NCBI RefSeq assembly: GCF_010975035.1
Contig: NZ_JAAIUV010000020.1
Span: forward strand, 1-64,000
From: Neobacillus thermocopriae
GTDB lineage: Bacteria; Bacillota; Bacilli; Bacillales; Cytobacillaceae
DNA: 64,000 nt
Direction of reading: 5' to 3'
Both the position numbers and the translations under genes were made by a program. Positions 19,161 to 28,292 of this stretch are shown here, piece by piece; positions within the stretch are counted from its first letter, which is position 1; each line of letters starts with the position of its first letter. The notes below the pieces were generated by a model that saw only the letters and a program-made list of their open reading frames with translations, had not been told where the DNA came from and did no database searches.

Positions 19161-19679
19161 TTAGACCGATGCGTTGATAGCCCAGGATCTAGCATCTCCT
19201 TTTAATTTAACCTTTGCTTCGTTTTGGATGGAAACGGTGCCGCTTCTGTAATCAGATTTAGGCTTAATTACCGCATTTCTCCGATTAGAGTAGGCTCCTT
19301 TACTTCCATTGGAATTTTGCCAATAAGCGCTTGCGCATATATTTTGCCAAGAGCTGCTGGCACTAGCAGATACTCCGTCGCCAGAAACACCAATGGACAT
19401 GGAGGCGCTATTTCGTAATGAAGCACAAGTTTCCCAGCTCGTTTTGATCCACTCTACCGTTTGACTACCTGAGTAGACAGCCGATGTTTGATATTCAAAT
19501 TGATAAGTATTTCCACTTGAAGTAAGACCGGATCTCCAAGCATTGGATGTTAATGTTCCGTAACTACTTGGGAGAGTTAAAGTTTTTGCTTGTGAAGCTG
19601 CATCGGCGGTGCCAATAGAATAGCTAAATATACTGACAGCTACGGCCGCACTGGCTAGTAGTTTTGAGATCTTTTTCAT
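19161..19679 (-). CDS. Secreted protein of unknown function with two cysteines
   Basis: A 172-residue protein with a clear signal peptide ending in GTADAASQ, cleaved around residue 27. The mature part of about 145 residues is rich in Ser, Ala and Asn, with two cysteines (TSWETCASL and WQNICASAYW) that could form one disulfide, and Trp-containing repeats. The AGGAGG ribosome binding site is very strong, suggesting high expression. The three genes behind it encode a lipoprotein and an ABC transporter. A bacteriocin or other secreted effector with self-protection is possible, but no family was recognised. Confidence 0.7.
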   Translation of the reverse strand: MKKISKLLASAAVAVSIFSYSIGTADAASQAKTLTLPSSYGTLTSNAWRSGLTSSGNTYQFEYQTSAVYSGSQTVEWIKTSWETCASLRNSASMSIGVSGDGVSASASSSWQNICASAYWQNSNGSKGAYSNRRNAVIKPKSDYRSGTVSIQNEAKVKLKGDARSWAINASV

Positions 19680-20166
19680 TCTTCTTCCTCCTGTTTCCCT
19701 CGTTTTTGGGTCTTTATTTATGTATGGTTTTCATGTAAGAACAAAGAAGTTTCATGATCTCCTAACCATACGATTTTACTAGTATTCAACTTTCGGCCGC
19801 GGCAACGGAAAGCAAACCTCAGTTTCTATTAGAATGTATCGATACACCCTCATATTATCACAAATTTTGGAAACCCTTATAGGGAATTTGGTAATACTTA
19901 TTGGGAAAATTTGTAGGAAAATAAGAAATAAGATCGGATAGGGTCTAAAACTCTTTATACACGAGAAAAAGTCATAGAGAATAAGAGTCCAATTCTTGCA
20001 AACTTCTATACACAACAATTGGACTTTTATTTAGCGATATAAGTAGTATATTTATAATAGATAGACAAAAACGGACATAACAGTCCAATCATTGCAAAAA
20101 AGTTTACACTTTCTTCATCGTATAGAAGGGCCCTGTTAGACATACGGAAGGAAGGGAGCGCGCTTT
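19680..20166 (+). promoter_or_regulatory. Upstream region of the ascorbate-type PTS operon
   Basis: An AT-rich region of 487 bases between divergent transcription units. Its right part contains two copies of AGTCCAATNNTTGCAAA, at 19986 and 20082. The first copy also belongs to an inverted repeat: AATAAGAGTCCAATT (19980-19994 approx.) pairs with AATTGGACTTTTATT (about 20017-20031) with one G-U pair. The copies probably bind the PRD regulator encoded next. No clear gene lies in the region. Confidence 0.5.
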
Positions 20167-22278
20167 ATGGTATTAGACCAACGATGTATGGCCATTTTGA
20201 ATAAAGTGGTTTATGCATCAGCTTATGTCTCTCCAAGCGAGATTATGGAAGAACTGAACATTTCCAAACGCACCGTTTATTATGACGTTGAAAAAATTAA
20301 TGGTTGGCTGAAGGATCAGAATATAGAATTGTTGAGTTATGTCAGATCGGCCGGCTTTTATTTAAGTGAAGAAGGGAAGAAGCGAGTTAAAGAAAAACTA
20401 GCTTCCTTTGATAAGAAAAAGAGTTATGAATTTTCTCCAAGGGAAAGAATGGCCTGGGCGGCGATTTTGATACTCACCCGGGAGAATAAAATCTTTCTTC
20501 AAGATTTATTGGATCAATTAAATGTTAGCCGAAGTACCTTGCTTTCGGACATGAAACAATTGAAAGCACAGTTGATTCCCTTTCATGTGCAGCTGAAATT
20601 TCAAAGAAGTTCAGGCTATTATATCGAAGGGCAAGAACAGGACAAAAGAAAATTGTTGCTTTACTTTTTGTCTCAAGTGATGACGAATCGCAACTGGAAT
20701 GAATTATTATCGGAAATTCAAATGACGGTTCATTCAAAGGACCCATTGCCTTTGGATTTGCTTCAGCGATCTGACCTTGAGCAAATCTATGAAATTATTA
20801 ATGAATGTGAGCGCTTTACAGGTGTTCATTATACTGATGAGGTCATCCAGGCTTTAAGTGCCCATTTGTTTCTATTAATCAAGCGGTTTACTCAAGGGAA
20901 ATACATTCAAATGGACCCGGTTGAAAAGGAAGTCATTCAGGAAACAACGGAATATCAAGCCGCCCATTTTATTTGTCAAAAAGTTGAAAGCGCATTCCGA
21001 GTTTCGGTGCCAGAAGATGAGGTTTTTTACTTAACCACTTATCTTCTGGGAGCAAAAATAAGTGATTACCGTCTGAGCGAAGTAGAAAACCAACAACTCG
21101 TTCATTTAAAACAGATGATTAAGTTAATGGTGGATGATTTTCAAAAACTGGCTTGTGTCTTTTTTCAAAATCGTCAGGAACTGGAACGAAACTTGTATAT
21201 TCATTTAAAACCGGCCTTTTTCCGGATTAAATATGGGATTGAGTATGACCATCCTTTATCCGAATCATTAAAGCATACGTATCATGACTTATTTGTTTTA
21301 ACGAAAAAGGTGGTCCACCATTTTGAATATGTGCTTGGAAAACCTGTTTCAGACGATGAAATTGCTTATATTGCGATGCATTTTGGCGGATGGTTGGATA
21401 AAGAGGGTGTAAAGGTAGCCAAAAGAAAAAAAGCTATGGTGGTATGTGCAAGTGGGATAGGGACTTCCCGCATCTTGCAAAAGCAAATTGAAGACTTGCT
21501 TCCAACCGTGGATGTCATTCAAGTGCTGACGGTTCGAGAGTATGAAAAGGTTAACTTAGCGGGAATGGATTTCGTGATTTCCACTACGCCACTTGAGGAT
21601 AAAGGTCGACCCGTTTATGTCGTTCATCCCATCTTGAATCATGCAGAAAAAACCTTACTTCTAAAACAAATTCAGTCTACCTCTGATGGAGAAGGTACTG
21701 ATATCGAAGCACTCCTTTCGATTATTCGAAAATATGCCGATATCCATCAGGAAGAAAAGCTTTATCAAGAATTAAAGAGTTTTTACCAAATCAAAAAAGA
21801 GAAAATGGAGGTGAAGTATAAACCGATGTTAAATGAATTGCTAACCATCGATAAAATTCAATTTGCCGACAAGACGGAGAGCTGGGAGGAAGCGATCCGG
21901 ATGGCAGCGAAACCACTGGTCGCGGATCAATCGATTCAAACAAGTTATGTGGAGGCCATGATTGAAAATGTAAAGGAAATGGGGCCATATATTGTTATTG
22001 CGCCAGGAATTGCCTTGCCACATGCCCGGCCAGATGCAGGAGTCAATCGGCTTGGTATGAGTTTTCTTCGGTTGAAGGAAAGCTGCTCTTTCTCTGACAA
22101 ACCGGACCACCAAGTCCAACTATTTTTTGTTCTCGCTGCCATTGACAATGAAACCCATTTAAAGGCCTTATCACAATTATCAAACATGTTATCAGATGGA
22201 AACACCCTTGAAAAATTAAAAACCGCCCAAACCGCAGGTGAAGTGGAAGAAATCATTAACCAATTTTCGAAAGAATAA
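20167..22278 (+). CDS. PRD-containing transcription regulator with EIIB- and EIIA-like domains
   Basis: The 703-residue protein has an N-terminal DeoR-type HTH (about 8-60), a second HTH-like part (about 90-150), two PTS regulation domains (about 190-405), an EIIB-like domain with VVCASGIGTS (Cys427) and a C-terminal EIIA domain of the mannitol/fructose/ascorbate type with ALPHARP (His619). Such MtlR/UlaR-like activators sense sugar through PTS phosphorylation. The EIIA domain may also be the missing EIIA of the transporter, because the following genes supply only EIIB and EIIC. Start ATG at 20167 behind GGAAGGAAGGGAG. Confidence 0.88.
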   Translation: MVLDQRCMAILNKVVYASAYVSPSEIMEELNISKRTVYYDVEKINGWLKDQNIELLSYVRSAGFYLSEEGKKRVKEKLASFDKKKSYEFSPRERMAWAAILILTRENKIFLQDLLDQLNVSRSTLLSDMKQLKAQLIPFHVQLKFQRSSGYYIEGQEQDKRKLLLYFLSQVMTNRNWNELLSEIQMTVHSKDPLPLDLLQRSDLEQIYEIINECERFTGVHYTDEVIQALSAHLFLLIKRFTQGKYIQMDPVEKEVIQETTEYQAAHFICQKVESAFRVSVPEDEVFYLTTYLLGAKISDYRLSEVENQQLVHLKQMIKLMVDDFQKLACVFFQNRQELERNLYIHLKPAFFRIKYGIEYDHPLSESLKHTYHDLFVLTKKVVHHFEYVLGKPVSDDEIAYIAMHFGGWLDKEGVKVAKRKKAMVVCASGIGTSRILQKQIEDLLPTVDVIQVLTVREYEKVNLAGMDFVISTTPLEDKGRPVYVVHPILNHAEKTLLLKQIQSTSDGEGTDIEALLSIIRKYADIHQEEKLYQELKSFYQIKKEKMEVKYKPMLNELLTIDKIQFADKTESWEEAIRMAAKPLVADQSIQTSYVEAMIENVKEMGPYIVIAPGIALPHARPDAGVNRLGMSFLRLKESCSFSDKPDHQVQLFFVLAAIDNETHLKALSQLSNMLSDGNTLEKLKTAQTAGEVEEIINQFSKE

Positions 22279-22291
22279 GGAGGAAACATCA

Positions 22292-22561
22292 ATGAAAAAA
22301 ATTCTTGTTGTTTGTGGAAATGGATTAGGAAGCAGCTTTATTGTCGAGATGAATGTAAAAAATGTTTTAGGTCAGTTAGGTGTTGAAGCAGAAGTATCAC
22401 ATACAGATTTAACGACAGCTAAGACTGAAAAGGCAGATTTATATCTTGGTTCCAAGGACTTAATTGCAGCATTAGATGATGGCACACGTACGGTTGTCGG
22501 CCTTACAAATCTTTTAGACCAAAATGAATTAAAAAGCGCGCTTGAAAAACATATCTTATAA
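22292..22561 (+). CDS. ulaB: PTS ascorbate-type EIIB
   Basis: An 89-residue EIIB of the UlaB/SgaB type with the phosphocysteine loop VVCGNGLGSS (Cys8). It transfers phosphate from EIIA to the sugar in EIIC. The ATG at 22292 follows AAGGAGGAAACATCA; a frame-open ATG at 22238 lies inside the regulator gene and is not used. It starts 13 bases after the regulator stop. Confidence 0.9.
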   Translation: MKKILVVCGNGLGSSFIVEMNVKNVLGQLGVEAEVSHTDLTTAKTEKADLYLGSKDLIAALDDGTRTVVGLTNLLDQNELKSALEKHIL

Positions 22562-22575
22562 GGTTGATAAAAAAA

Positions 22576-22655
22576 GCTGACTCTACAAACGAAGCGGTTC
22601 ATCTCCCTTCCTCATCCCGGCAGATAGGGAGGGAGCAGCGCCCTTTTGAGTCAGC
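22576..22655 (+). ncRNA. Structured intercistronic element between ulaB and ulaA
   Basis: GCTGACTC (22576-22583) pairs with GAGTCAGC (22648-22655) to close an 80-base domain. Inside, CTCCCT (22603-22608) pairs with AGGGAG (22626-22631). The element is more GC-rich than its surroundings and has no T-tail. It may be an mRNA-processing or stability element that sets EIIB:EIIC ratios, or a cis-regulatory RNA. I do not recognise it as a known riboswitch. Confidence 0.45.
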
Positions 22656-22752
22656 CATGAAAAATAGGTCCATTTTTAGTATAACTGGAAAATCGATAGA
22701 CTACTAGTTCAAAGATAGAGTTGACAAAGTAACTTTTAAAGGAGGGAAAGAT

Positions 22753-24012
22753 ATGTTGGATTTTATTATGAATGATATATTGGGGACCCCGGCCATTCTT
22801 GTCGGCTTATTTGCCTTATTGGGTCTCATTCTTCAGAAAAAAGGGATTGCCGATGTGATTTCCGGTACATTAAAAACGATTATGGGCTTTCTTATTTTAG
22901 GAGGAGGAGCTTCCATTTTAATAGGGTCTCTCGACATTTTTGGAAAGATGTTTGAAAAGGCTTTCCATATTCAAGGAATTATTCCGAACAATGAAGCGAT
23001 TGTTGCCATCGCACAGCAAACATTTGGTAGAGAGACTGCCATGATTATGCTTTTTGGGATGGTTATGAACATTGTCATTGCCCGTTTTACGCCATTTAAA
23101 TATATTTTCTTAACCGGACATCATACCTTATTTATGGCTTGTTTAATTTCTGCTGTTTTTGCCACAGGTGGAGTAACAGGCATTCCATTAATTATCATTG
23201 GTTCAATTATTCTAGGATTATTAATGGTTTTCATGCCAGCTATGCTGCAACCATTTGTACGCCAAATTACTGGTAATGATAATATTGCCGTCGGTCACTT
23301 TGGTTCTTTTGGTTATTTTACATCTGGACTGATTGGGAAGTATCTCGGTGATCAATCGAAAACGACAGAAGATATAAAGGTTCCGAAATCACTTGGGTTT
23401 TTGCGGGATACATCGGTAGCGATGTCGTTAACGATGGCCATCTTATTCTTAATTGTCGCTCCGGCGGCTGGAAAGGATTTCGTAGAATCAGAGTTAAGTG
23501 GCGGAGTGAATTTCTTAGTCTTTTCTCTCATGCAAGCGATCACGTTTGCGGCTGGAGTGTATGTCGTTCTTGCTGGGGTGCGCATGCTCATTGCAGAGAT
23601 TGTGCCAGCTTTTAAAGGGATTGCGGATAAAGTCGTGAAAGATGCCAAACCAGCTTTAGATTGTCCAGCGGTATTCCCATTTGCCCCAAATGCCGTTATT
23701 ATTGGTTTCTTATTTAGTTTTCTTGCTGGTCTTCTTTCGATGTTTTTACTTCCTGTCTTTGGCTTAAAAGTCATTGTTCCTGGATTAATTCCACATTTCT
23801 TTACAGGAGCAGCTGCAGGTGTCTTTGGGAATGCGACAGGAGGGAGACGTGGGGCGATGATCGGTTCCTTTGCGAACGGTCTATTAATCTCTTTCTTACC
23901 AGCTCTATTACTTCCTGTTCTCGGTTCACTAGGATTTGAAGGAACGACATTTGGTGACTCTGATTTCGGTGTTGTTGGAATTTTATTAAGCTTATTGGCG
24001 AAATTGTTCTAG
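22753..24012 (+). CDS. ulaA: PTS ascorbate-type EIIC (UlaA family)
   Basis: A 419-residue membrane permease with about 10-11 hydrophobic segments and the UlaA-family stretches IARFTPFKYIFLTGHH, GSFGYFTSGLIGKYLG and FFTGAAAGVFGNATGG. It imports L-ascorbate or a related sugar acid while phosphorylating it. No ula catabolic genes follow in this window, so the true substrate is uncertain. The ATG follows AAAGGAGGGAAAGAT. Confidence 0.9.
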   Translation: MLDFIMNDILGTPAILVGLFALLGLILQKKGIADVISGTLKTIMGFLILGGGASILIGSLDIFGKMFEKAFHIQGIIPNNEAIVAIAQQTFGRETAMIMLFGMVMNIVIARFTPFKYIFLTGHHTLFMACLISAVFATGGVTGIPLIIIGSIILGLLMVFMPAMLQPFVRQITGNDNIAVGHFGSFGYFTSGLIGKYLGDQSKTTEDIKVPKSLGFLRDTSVAMSLTMAILFLIVAPAAGKDFVESELSGGVNFLVFSLMQAITFAAGVYVVLAGVRMLIAEIVPAFKGIADKVVKDAKPALDCPAVFPFAPNAVIIGFLFSFLAGLLSMFLLPVFGLKVIVPGLIPHFFTGAAAGVFGNATGGRRGAMIGSFANGLLISFLPALLLPVLGSLGFEGTTFGDSDFGVVGILLSLLAKLF

Positions 24013-24048
24013 GTATAGGAAGCTTTGCATGAATTAAGGATGGATAAT

Positions 24049-24092
24049 GGCTGTCCAGGAAGCCGACTGTTCGACTTCTGGATGGCCTTTTC
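24049..24092 (+). terminator. Terminator after ulaA
   Basis: GGCTGTCCAG pairs with CTGGATGGCC through G-U pairs, with an inner GAAG/CTTC extension, followed by TTTTCC. Confidence 0.65.
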
Positions 24093-24110
24093 CTGTTTTC
24101 TTATTCCTTC

Positions 24111-24332
24111 CTATTTAAGCATTGTAAAAATTTTTCCATTATTTAATTCACACCATTCTAAATCACCATAGGATTCTTTGTCTCCATATTTCTTCATAAA
24201 AGCCTCTTTATTTTTAAATACTTCAATGGAACCATTTTCTAGTAATGTTAACATTCGATAGGTATTGATCTGAAACACTTTGGAAACAGCTATTAATTCC
24301 CCAATATGAATGTCTTTAGAAAAATCGGTCAT
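24111..24332 (-). CDS. Hypothetical protein, 73 residues
   Basis: A small soluble protein with a good AAAAAGGAG ribosome binding site 9 bases before its ATG. It contains FQINTYRMLTLLENG and an acidic/aromatic C-terminal half (YGDLEWCELNNGKIFTMLK). No family recognised. It is a single gene between the ula operon and inhA. Confidence 0.65.
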   Translation of the reverse strand: MTDFSKDIHIGELIAVSKVFQINTYRMLTLLENGSIEVFKNKEAFMKKYGDKESYGDLEWCELNNGKIFTMLK

Positions 24333-24510
24333 GGGTTTCTACTCCTTTTTACAAATTCCGTTGCTCGTCCATGAAAAACGGAGCTAATTCTATTTATTTG
24401 TTTATGGGCTCGGTTACATCCTTCCATTTTTCACGGCATATCATACCTATGTTTTGGAGGGATGGGGATAGGGGGGAGATTGTGATAGGGGTTTATAATG
24501 GGGGAAACAG

Positions 24511-24544
24511 AAAAGACATCGGGGGATAAAGCCCGATGTCTTTT
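24511..24544 (-). terminator. Terminator after inhA
   Basis: AAAAGACATCGGG and CCCGATGTCTTTT form a perfect 13-bp stem; it can work in both directions. Confidence 0.85.
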
Positions 24545-24551
24545 CTAGGTT

Positions 24552-26927
24552 TTATTTGTAAATCCAAACTGCCCCAGCAGAGTTGTCTTTGGCTTCTCCA
24601 ATGACACGGAATTTAAGGCCTAATTTAGGAACCTTACGTCCGGCATCAGGAATCAGGTCGTTCATATAGGACTTGGAATCATCAAAAAGGGTAACTCCTT
24701 GTAGTCCTGGATATTCATAGATTCCGCGGGTTGGAGAATCGATCGTCCAGGCCGGTGCCTTGTCTAAAGTAAAGGCAGCATCCGCGATTTGGTAACGGGT
24801 ACTTTGTTCGATGGAGTCAGAACCATTTAGTTTTCCGACAATTGCTTCAGGGTGAGAATCGACTACTCCTAGGAAGCCTTCACCAGGATGTACGCCAACC
24901 CAGTTATCTGTGTAGGAATCATCAGCATACCAAACGACTAATCCTGTATTATATTTTACGCCACGGGAGAATGCTAGTGCCTTGTCAGAACCAGCATAGT
25001 TTCTCCACTCCAGGTAATAGTAGTGGTCTTTTAGGAAGGTTCCATTCGTTTGAATAAAACCGTTAAGCGTAACGGCTGGAGTACCTTCAGCGCCATCTGA
25101 AAATACTTCCTTGCCATCGACGATTAACTTTAATTCATCCATGGCAAACCCTTCAGGGGCTAATCCACCATCTGTGACATAGTCAAAAGCTAGCTTCACT
25201 TTTTTGCCTGCAAAAGCACTTAAATCATATTCTTTGTCGATCCATTTTCCGTGTGTTGTTTCCATTCCGCCAGCAGTGTTTTCATCACCGATCGTATCGA
25301 TTAATGTTTCTTGTCCATCAACGATCGCATGAACATAAACAAAGTCGTAATCGTACTCTACTTCAAAGTTAGCTTTATACGTAAACTTCGCACTGGTTGC
25401 ATTGGTCAAATCAAACTCTGGAGTGACGAGGGATGTATGAAGGTCGTCCCCTTTTTGACTATAGTAATATTGGCTGCCAAAGTCTGTTTGAATGCCTTTC
25501 ACTTCTTTACCAGGAAGGTTTACTTTCACAATGCCTGGGTTTTTCGATTTTGTGATGCTTTGGTCAATAACCGTTGCGACCCCATTTTTATCAATGTCTT
25601 CATAATTGATTTCGGTAATGTTTGCCCAGTTGCCGCCCATGACTTTTTGGAAATATTCTTTGTTTTGCGGAGAGAAGCTCGTTGGCTCCGTTCCGGCAAT
25701 TTTACCGTTCCAGCTACCACCACTCATGACCGACCAGGATCCAATCGGCTCGCCATGTCCACTATAAATCGTATCGTATTCATCAGGAAGGCCTAAATCA
25801 TGTCCAAATTCGTGTGCGAACACGCCCACTGCACCATCTTCTGGTTGGATGGTGTAGTCATAGGCTCCCATTTTACCGCCCCAGTAATCTACTTTAGCTG
25901 ATGATCCAGGAACCGCATACACACCATCTAATACCCAGCGGTGTGACCAGATGGCATTGTCCCCTAAGGCTCCGCCACCAGCTTCTTGACCAGTACCGGC
26001 ATGGATAATCATTAAGTGATCAACTAATCCATCTGGCTCGTATTGGTTACCGTCTCCATCAAGGTCGTATAGGTCAAACTCATCGAATTGGGAAAGGTCG
26101 ATGCCTGAAGCGACTGCCGCATCCAGGGTGCGTTTTACAAGGTCACGTGGCCCAAGTGGATCTAGGTTATCGTGGCCACCGTCTGGATGGTCATCACCGT
26201 AGTCTTTCAGGCTGCCTGGAATGGTCAGCCATTCCGAAACCGTACCGTCCACAGTATAGCTTCCACCAGATTGTTCTTCATAAAATTGCTTAAAGGTTTT
26301 AATTTTTTCTCCATTGAAAAGAGTGAATTCTTGATCCCCGAACAGTAAATTTTCGTAATGCTGTTTGCTGAAATCATCAGCGTACATATAGCCTTCTTCT
26401 TGCACAACTTGGTTATGTTTGAAATCTTCCGTCTCCACCAATAAAACTAGCACTTTATCAGTGCGTACGGGACCGTTATAGTTTGCTTGTTTCGCAGGAT
26501 TTACTTTGACAGGTCCATTAGGTTTGCCTTTTTTATAGTTTCCATGTCCTTTTTGAAGCTGTTTGGCTAGCTTGTCTTTTTGTTTAGTGATGAAATCTTT
26601 TGTTTTCTTGTCAAACTTCTTCTGTTCATCGGTTAAATGCTTTTTACCAGGCTTTTTGTTCTCTTTTTTCTTTATGTAAGTGCTTACAGCTTTCTGGATC
26701 TCTTTTTTACTAGCATTCTTTGAAATAACCCCTCTTTTCTGTAAAGCTTTTGCTAGTCTGTCATGATCCACTATATTTAAGTCGATGGGTGCTGATTCAG
26801 CCATATTTCCTTGGTTGGCTGATACAGGTGTAGCCGTTCCTGCAAAAGTGCCGGCCAATAAGGACGCAGCCACGATGGTAGAGGCTGTAATGCTGGAAAA
26901 TACTTTTAATCTACTATTTTTTTTCAC
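24552..26927 (-). CDS. inhA: Immune inhibitor A, secreted M6 zinc metalloprotease
   Basis: A 791-residue exported protease of the M6/InhA family. A signal peptide is followed by a Lys-rich propeptide (about 75-145). The catalytic domain has the zinc motif HEFGH (His372, Glu373, His376) followed by [10 protein letters not shown], and a MAM-like carbohydrate-binding domain follows (about 500-640). InhA degrades antimicrobial peptides and matrix proteins and is often found on spores or in culture fluid. The gene uses a GTG start behind GGGGGAAAAA. A perfect 25-bp inverted repeat stands in the leader region. Confidence 0.93.
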   Translation of the reverse strand: MKKNSRLKVFSSITASTIVAASLLAGTFAGTATPVSANQGNMAESAPIDLNIVDHDRLAKALQKRGVISKNASKKEIQKAVSTYIKKKENKKPGKKHLTDEQKKFDKKTKDFITKQKDKLAKQLQKGHGNYKKGKPNGPVKVNPAKQANYNGPVRTDKVLVLLVETEDFKHNQVVQEEGYMYADDFSKQHYENLLFGDQEFTLFNGEKIKTFKQFYEEQSGGSYTVDGTVSEWLTIPGSLKDYGDDHPDGGHDNLDPLGPRDLVKRTLDAAVASGIDLSQFDEFDLYDLDGDGNQYEPDGLVDHLMIIHAGTGQEAGGGALGDNAIWSHRWVLDGVYAVPGSSAKVDYWGGKMGAYDYTIQPEDGAVGVFAHEFGHDLGLPDEYDTIYSGHGEPIGSWSVMSGGSWNGKIAGTEPTSFSPQNKEYFQKVMGGNWANITEINYEDIDKNGVATVIDQSITKSKNPGIVKVNLPGKEVKGIQTDFGSQYYYSQKGDDLHTSLVTPEFDLTNATSAKFTYKANFEVEYDYDFVYVHAIVDGQETLIDTIGDENTAGGMETTHGKWIDKEYDLSAFAGKKVKLAFDYVTDGGLAPEGFAMDELKLIVDGKEVFSDGAEGTPAVTLNGFIQTNGTFLKDHYYYLEWRNYAGSDKALAFSRGVKYNTGLVVWYADDSYTDNWVGVHPGEGFLGVVDSHPEAIVGKLNGSDSIEQSTRYQIADAAFTLDKAPAWTIDSPTRGIYEYPGLQGVTLFDDSKSYMNDLIPDAGRKVPKLGLKFRVIGEAKDNSAGAVWIYK

Positions 26928-26951
26928 TCTTTTTCCCCCTTTTCATCAATT

Positions 26952-26976
26952 AGATTATTCGATATCCGAATAATCT
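26952..26976 (-). promoter_or_regulatory. Perfect inverted repeat in the inhA upstream region
   Basis: AGATTATTCG-ATATC-CGAATAATCT has perfect 10-bp arms. It lies 25-49 bases before the inhA start, so it would be either a repressor operator or a 5' mRNA stem-loop that stabilises the transcript, as known for aprE leaders. Confidence 0.6.
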
Positions 26977-27130
26977 GATTTTATTTTCCTTCTAAAAGGC
27001 TAGGAAGTAAATGGGTATAAAACCTTAATTGTTAGAAAAATCTGATTATATTTCTAGTAAATTCTTCCTATTGAAAAAATTGGTAGAGGACAAAATGGTA
27101 GATGAAATAGATGGAAGAAAATAAATTTTA

Positions 27131-27165
27131 AAAAAAGACCGGTCCCAGTGGATCCGGCCTTTTTC
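27131..27165 (-). terminator. Terminator after the ABC-2 exporter
   Basis: On the minus strand GGCCGGATCC-ACT-GGGACCGGTC forms an imperfect stem followed by seven T's, 5-40 bases behind the permease stop. Confidence 0.75.
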
Positions 27166-27169
27166 GTGA

Positions 27170-28291
27170 TTATCTTGTTGCGACAATGGATTTTCTTTTA
27201 TAAAGGAGGGAACCTGCAATAAAGGATAGAGCGCCCCATATGACTAAAATTCCAATCCCAAACCAAAGTGTACTTGACATGACTCCTGTTTCATACACCA
27301 TGCTGTCTCTCAAGCCTTCAGCAAAATAGGTGAGTGGAAGGACTTTGGATACAGGTACGAGCCATTCAGGCATGGTTTCGATTGGAAAGAAGATCCCGCT
27401 TAAGAACATCATGAGAAAGCTGAAAATGTTGGCGATCCCCATATAGGCATTTGGTGTCGTACTGATGGAAGAAATAAAGTATCCTAGTGCATTAAAGGAA
27501 AGGGCACCAAATAAAAAGACGATGGCCAGACTGAGGTAGTTAATGTACAAATTGGCTCCAAAGATGAATACGCCGATGAGTGATAAGAGAAGGATTTGAA
27601 CGATACTAAATAACAACCTCATGATCATATCACTTAGCCCAAAAATGCCCATATTGGCAGGCGTCATCCTTAGTCTTTTGATTAATCCTTTTCTTCTCAT
27701 TTCTACTAAATCCACCATGCCAAACATTCCGCCTTGAGCAATGGATAAAGCAATCATTCCGGTTAATAGGAAGTCCGTATAGCTTAGGTTCGCATTTCCG
27801 GATGAAATGGATTGAAATTGGACATCAAAGGAAGGTGTTGCCCCGACGGCAGATAAGTTTGCCTGTTGTACAAATTTATCGAGAACACTTGAGATGACCT
27901 GAGTTGTCACTCCTTGTTCTTCTTCTTTATTGACCAAAATGAGAAATTGGCCTCCGCCTTCGGTTTCAGGAAATACGATCGCTGCATCGACGGTTTTGTT
28001 TTTCACCCATTTTTCTGCTTGTTTTCTACTGACGGGTTTGTCAGATTTGACTTCTAGGATAGGAAGCTGACTCAGTTGCGTGAACAGCATGTCAGACGTG
28101 GGATTCGGATGTTCTTTTACAATCGCTACTTCCGTTTTAAATTCATCATCGGAGTTGTCGCTAAATATCACCATAAAAATGACCATTAAGATGACAGGGA
28201 AAAAGATTCCCCAAAACCATGCTTGTTTTTCACGAAGGGTTAATTTTAATTGGGTCATGAACATTTTTTTAAATTGCTGCCAGTTATTCAA
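27170..28291 (-). CDS. ABC-2 type exporter permease
   Basis: A 373-residue permease with one N-terminal span (about 22-44), a large outer loop, and five to six spans in the C-terminal half, the YhgE/DrrB-like ABC-2 topology. I choose the TTG at 28291 because GGAGGG stands 6 bases before it and it begins one base behind the ATPase stop. The longer in-frame ATG at 28339 lies inside the ATPase gene without such a site. It exports an unknown substrate with the upstream ATPase. Confidence 0.85.
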   Translation of the reverse strand: MNNWQQFKKMFMTQLKLTLREKQAWFWGIFFPVILMVIFMVIFSDNSDDEFKTEVAIVKEHPNPTSDMLFTQLSQLPILEVKSDKPVSRKQAEKWVKNKTVDAAIVFPETEGGGQFLILVNKEEEQGVTTQVISSVLDKFVQQANLSAVGATPSFDVQFQSISSGNANLSYTDFLLTGMIALSIAQGGMFGMVDLVEMRRKGLIKRLRMTPANMGIFGLSDMIMRLLFSIVQILLLSLIGVFIFGANLYINYLSLAIVFLFGALSFNALGYFISSISTTPNAYMGIANIFSFLMMFLSGIFFPIETMPEWLVPVSKVLPLTYFAEGLRDSMVYETGVMSSTLWFGIGILVIWGALSFIAGSLLYKRKSIVATR

Positions 28292-28292
28292 T

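Noticed and set aside
19779-20018. 79-codon minus-strand frame in the PTS upstream region
   Set aside because: Hydrophobic by AT-bias, no ribosome binding site, and it overlaps the regulatory repeats.
20103-20126. Standard -35/-10 pair TTTACA and TATAGA before the PTS regulator
   Set aside because: The spacing of 12 bases is too short for a normal promoter.
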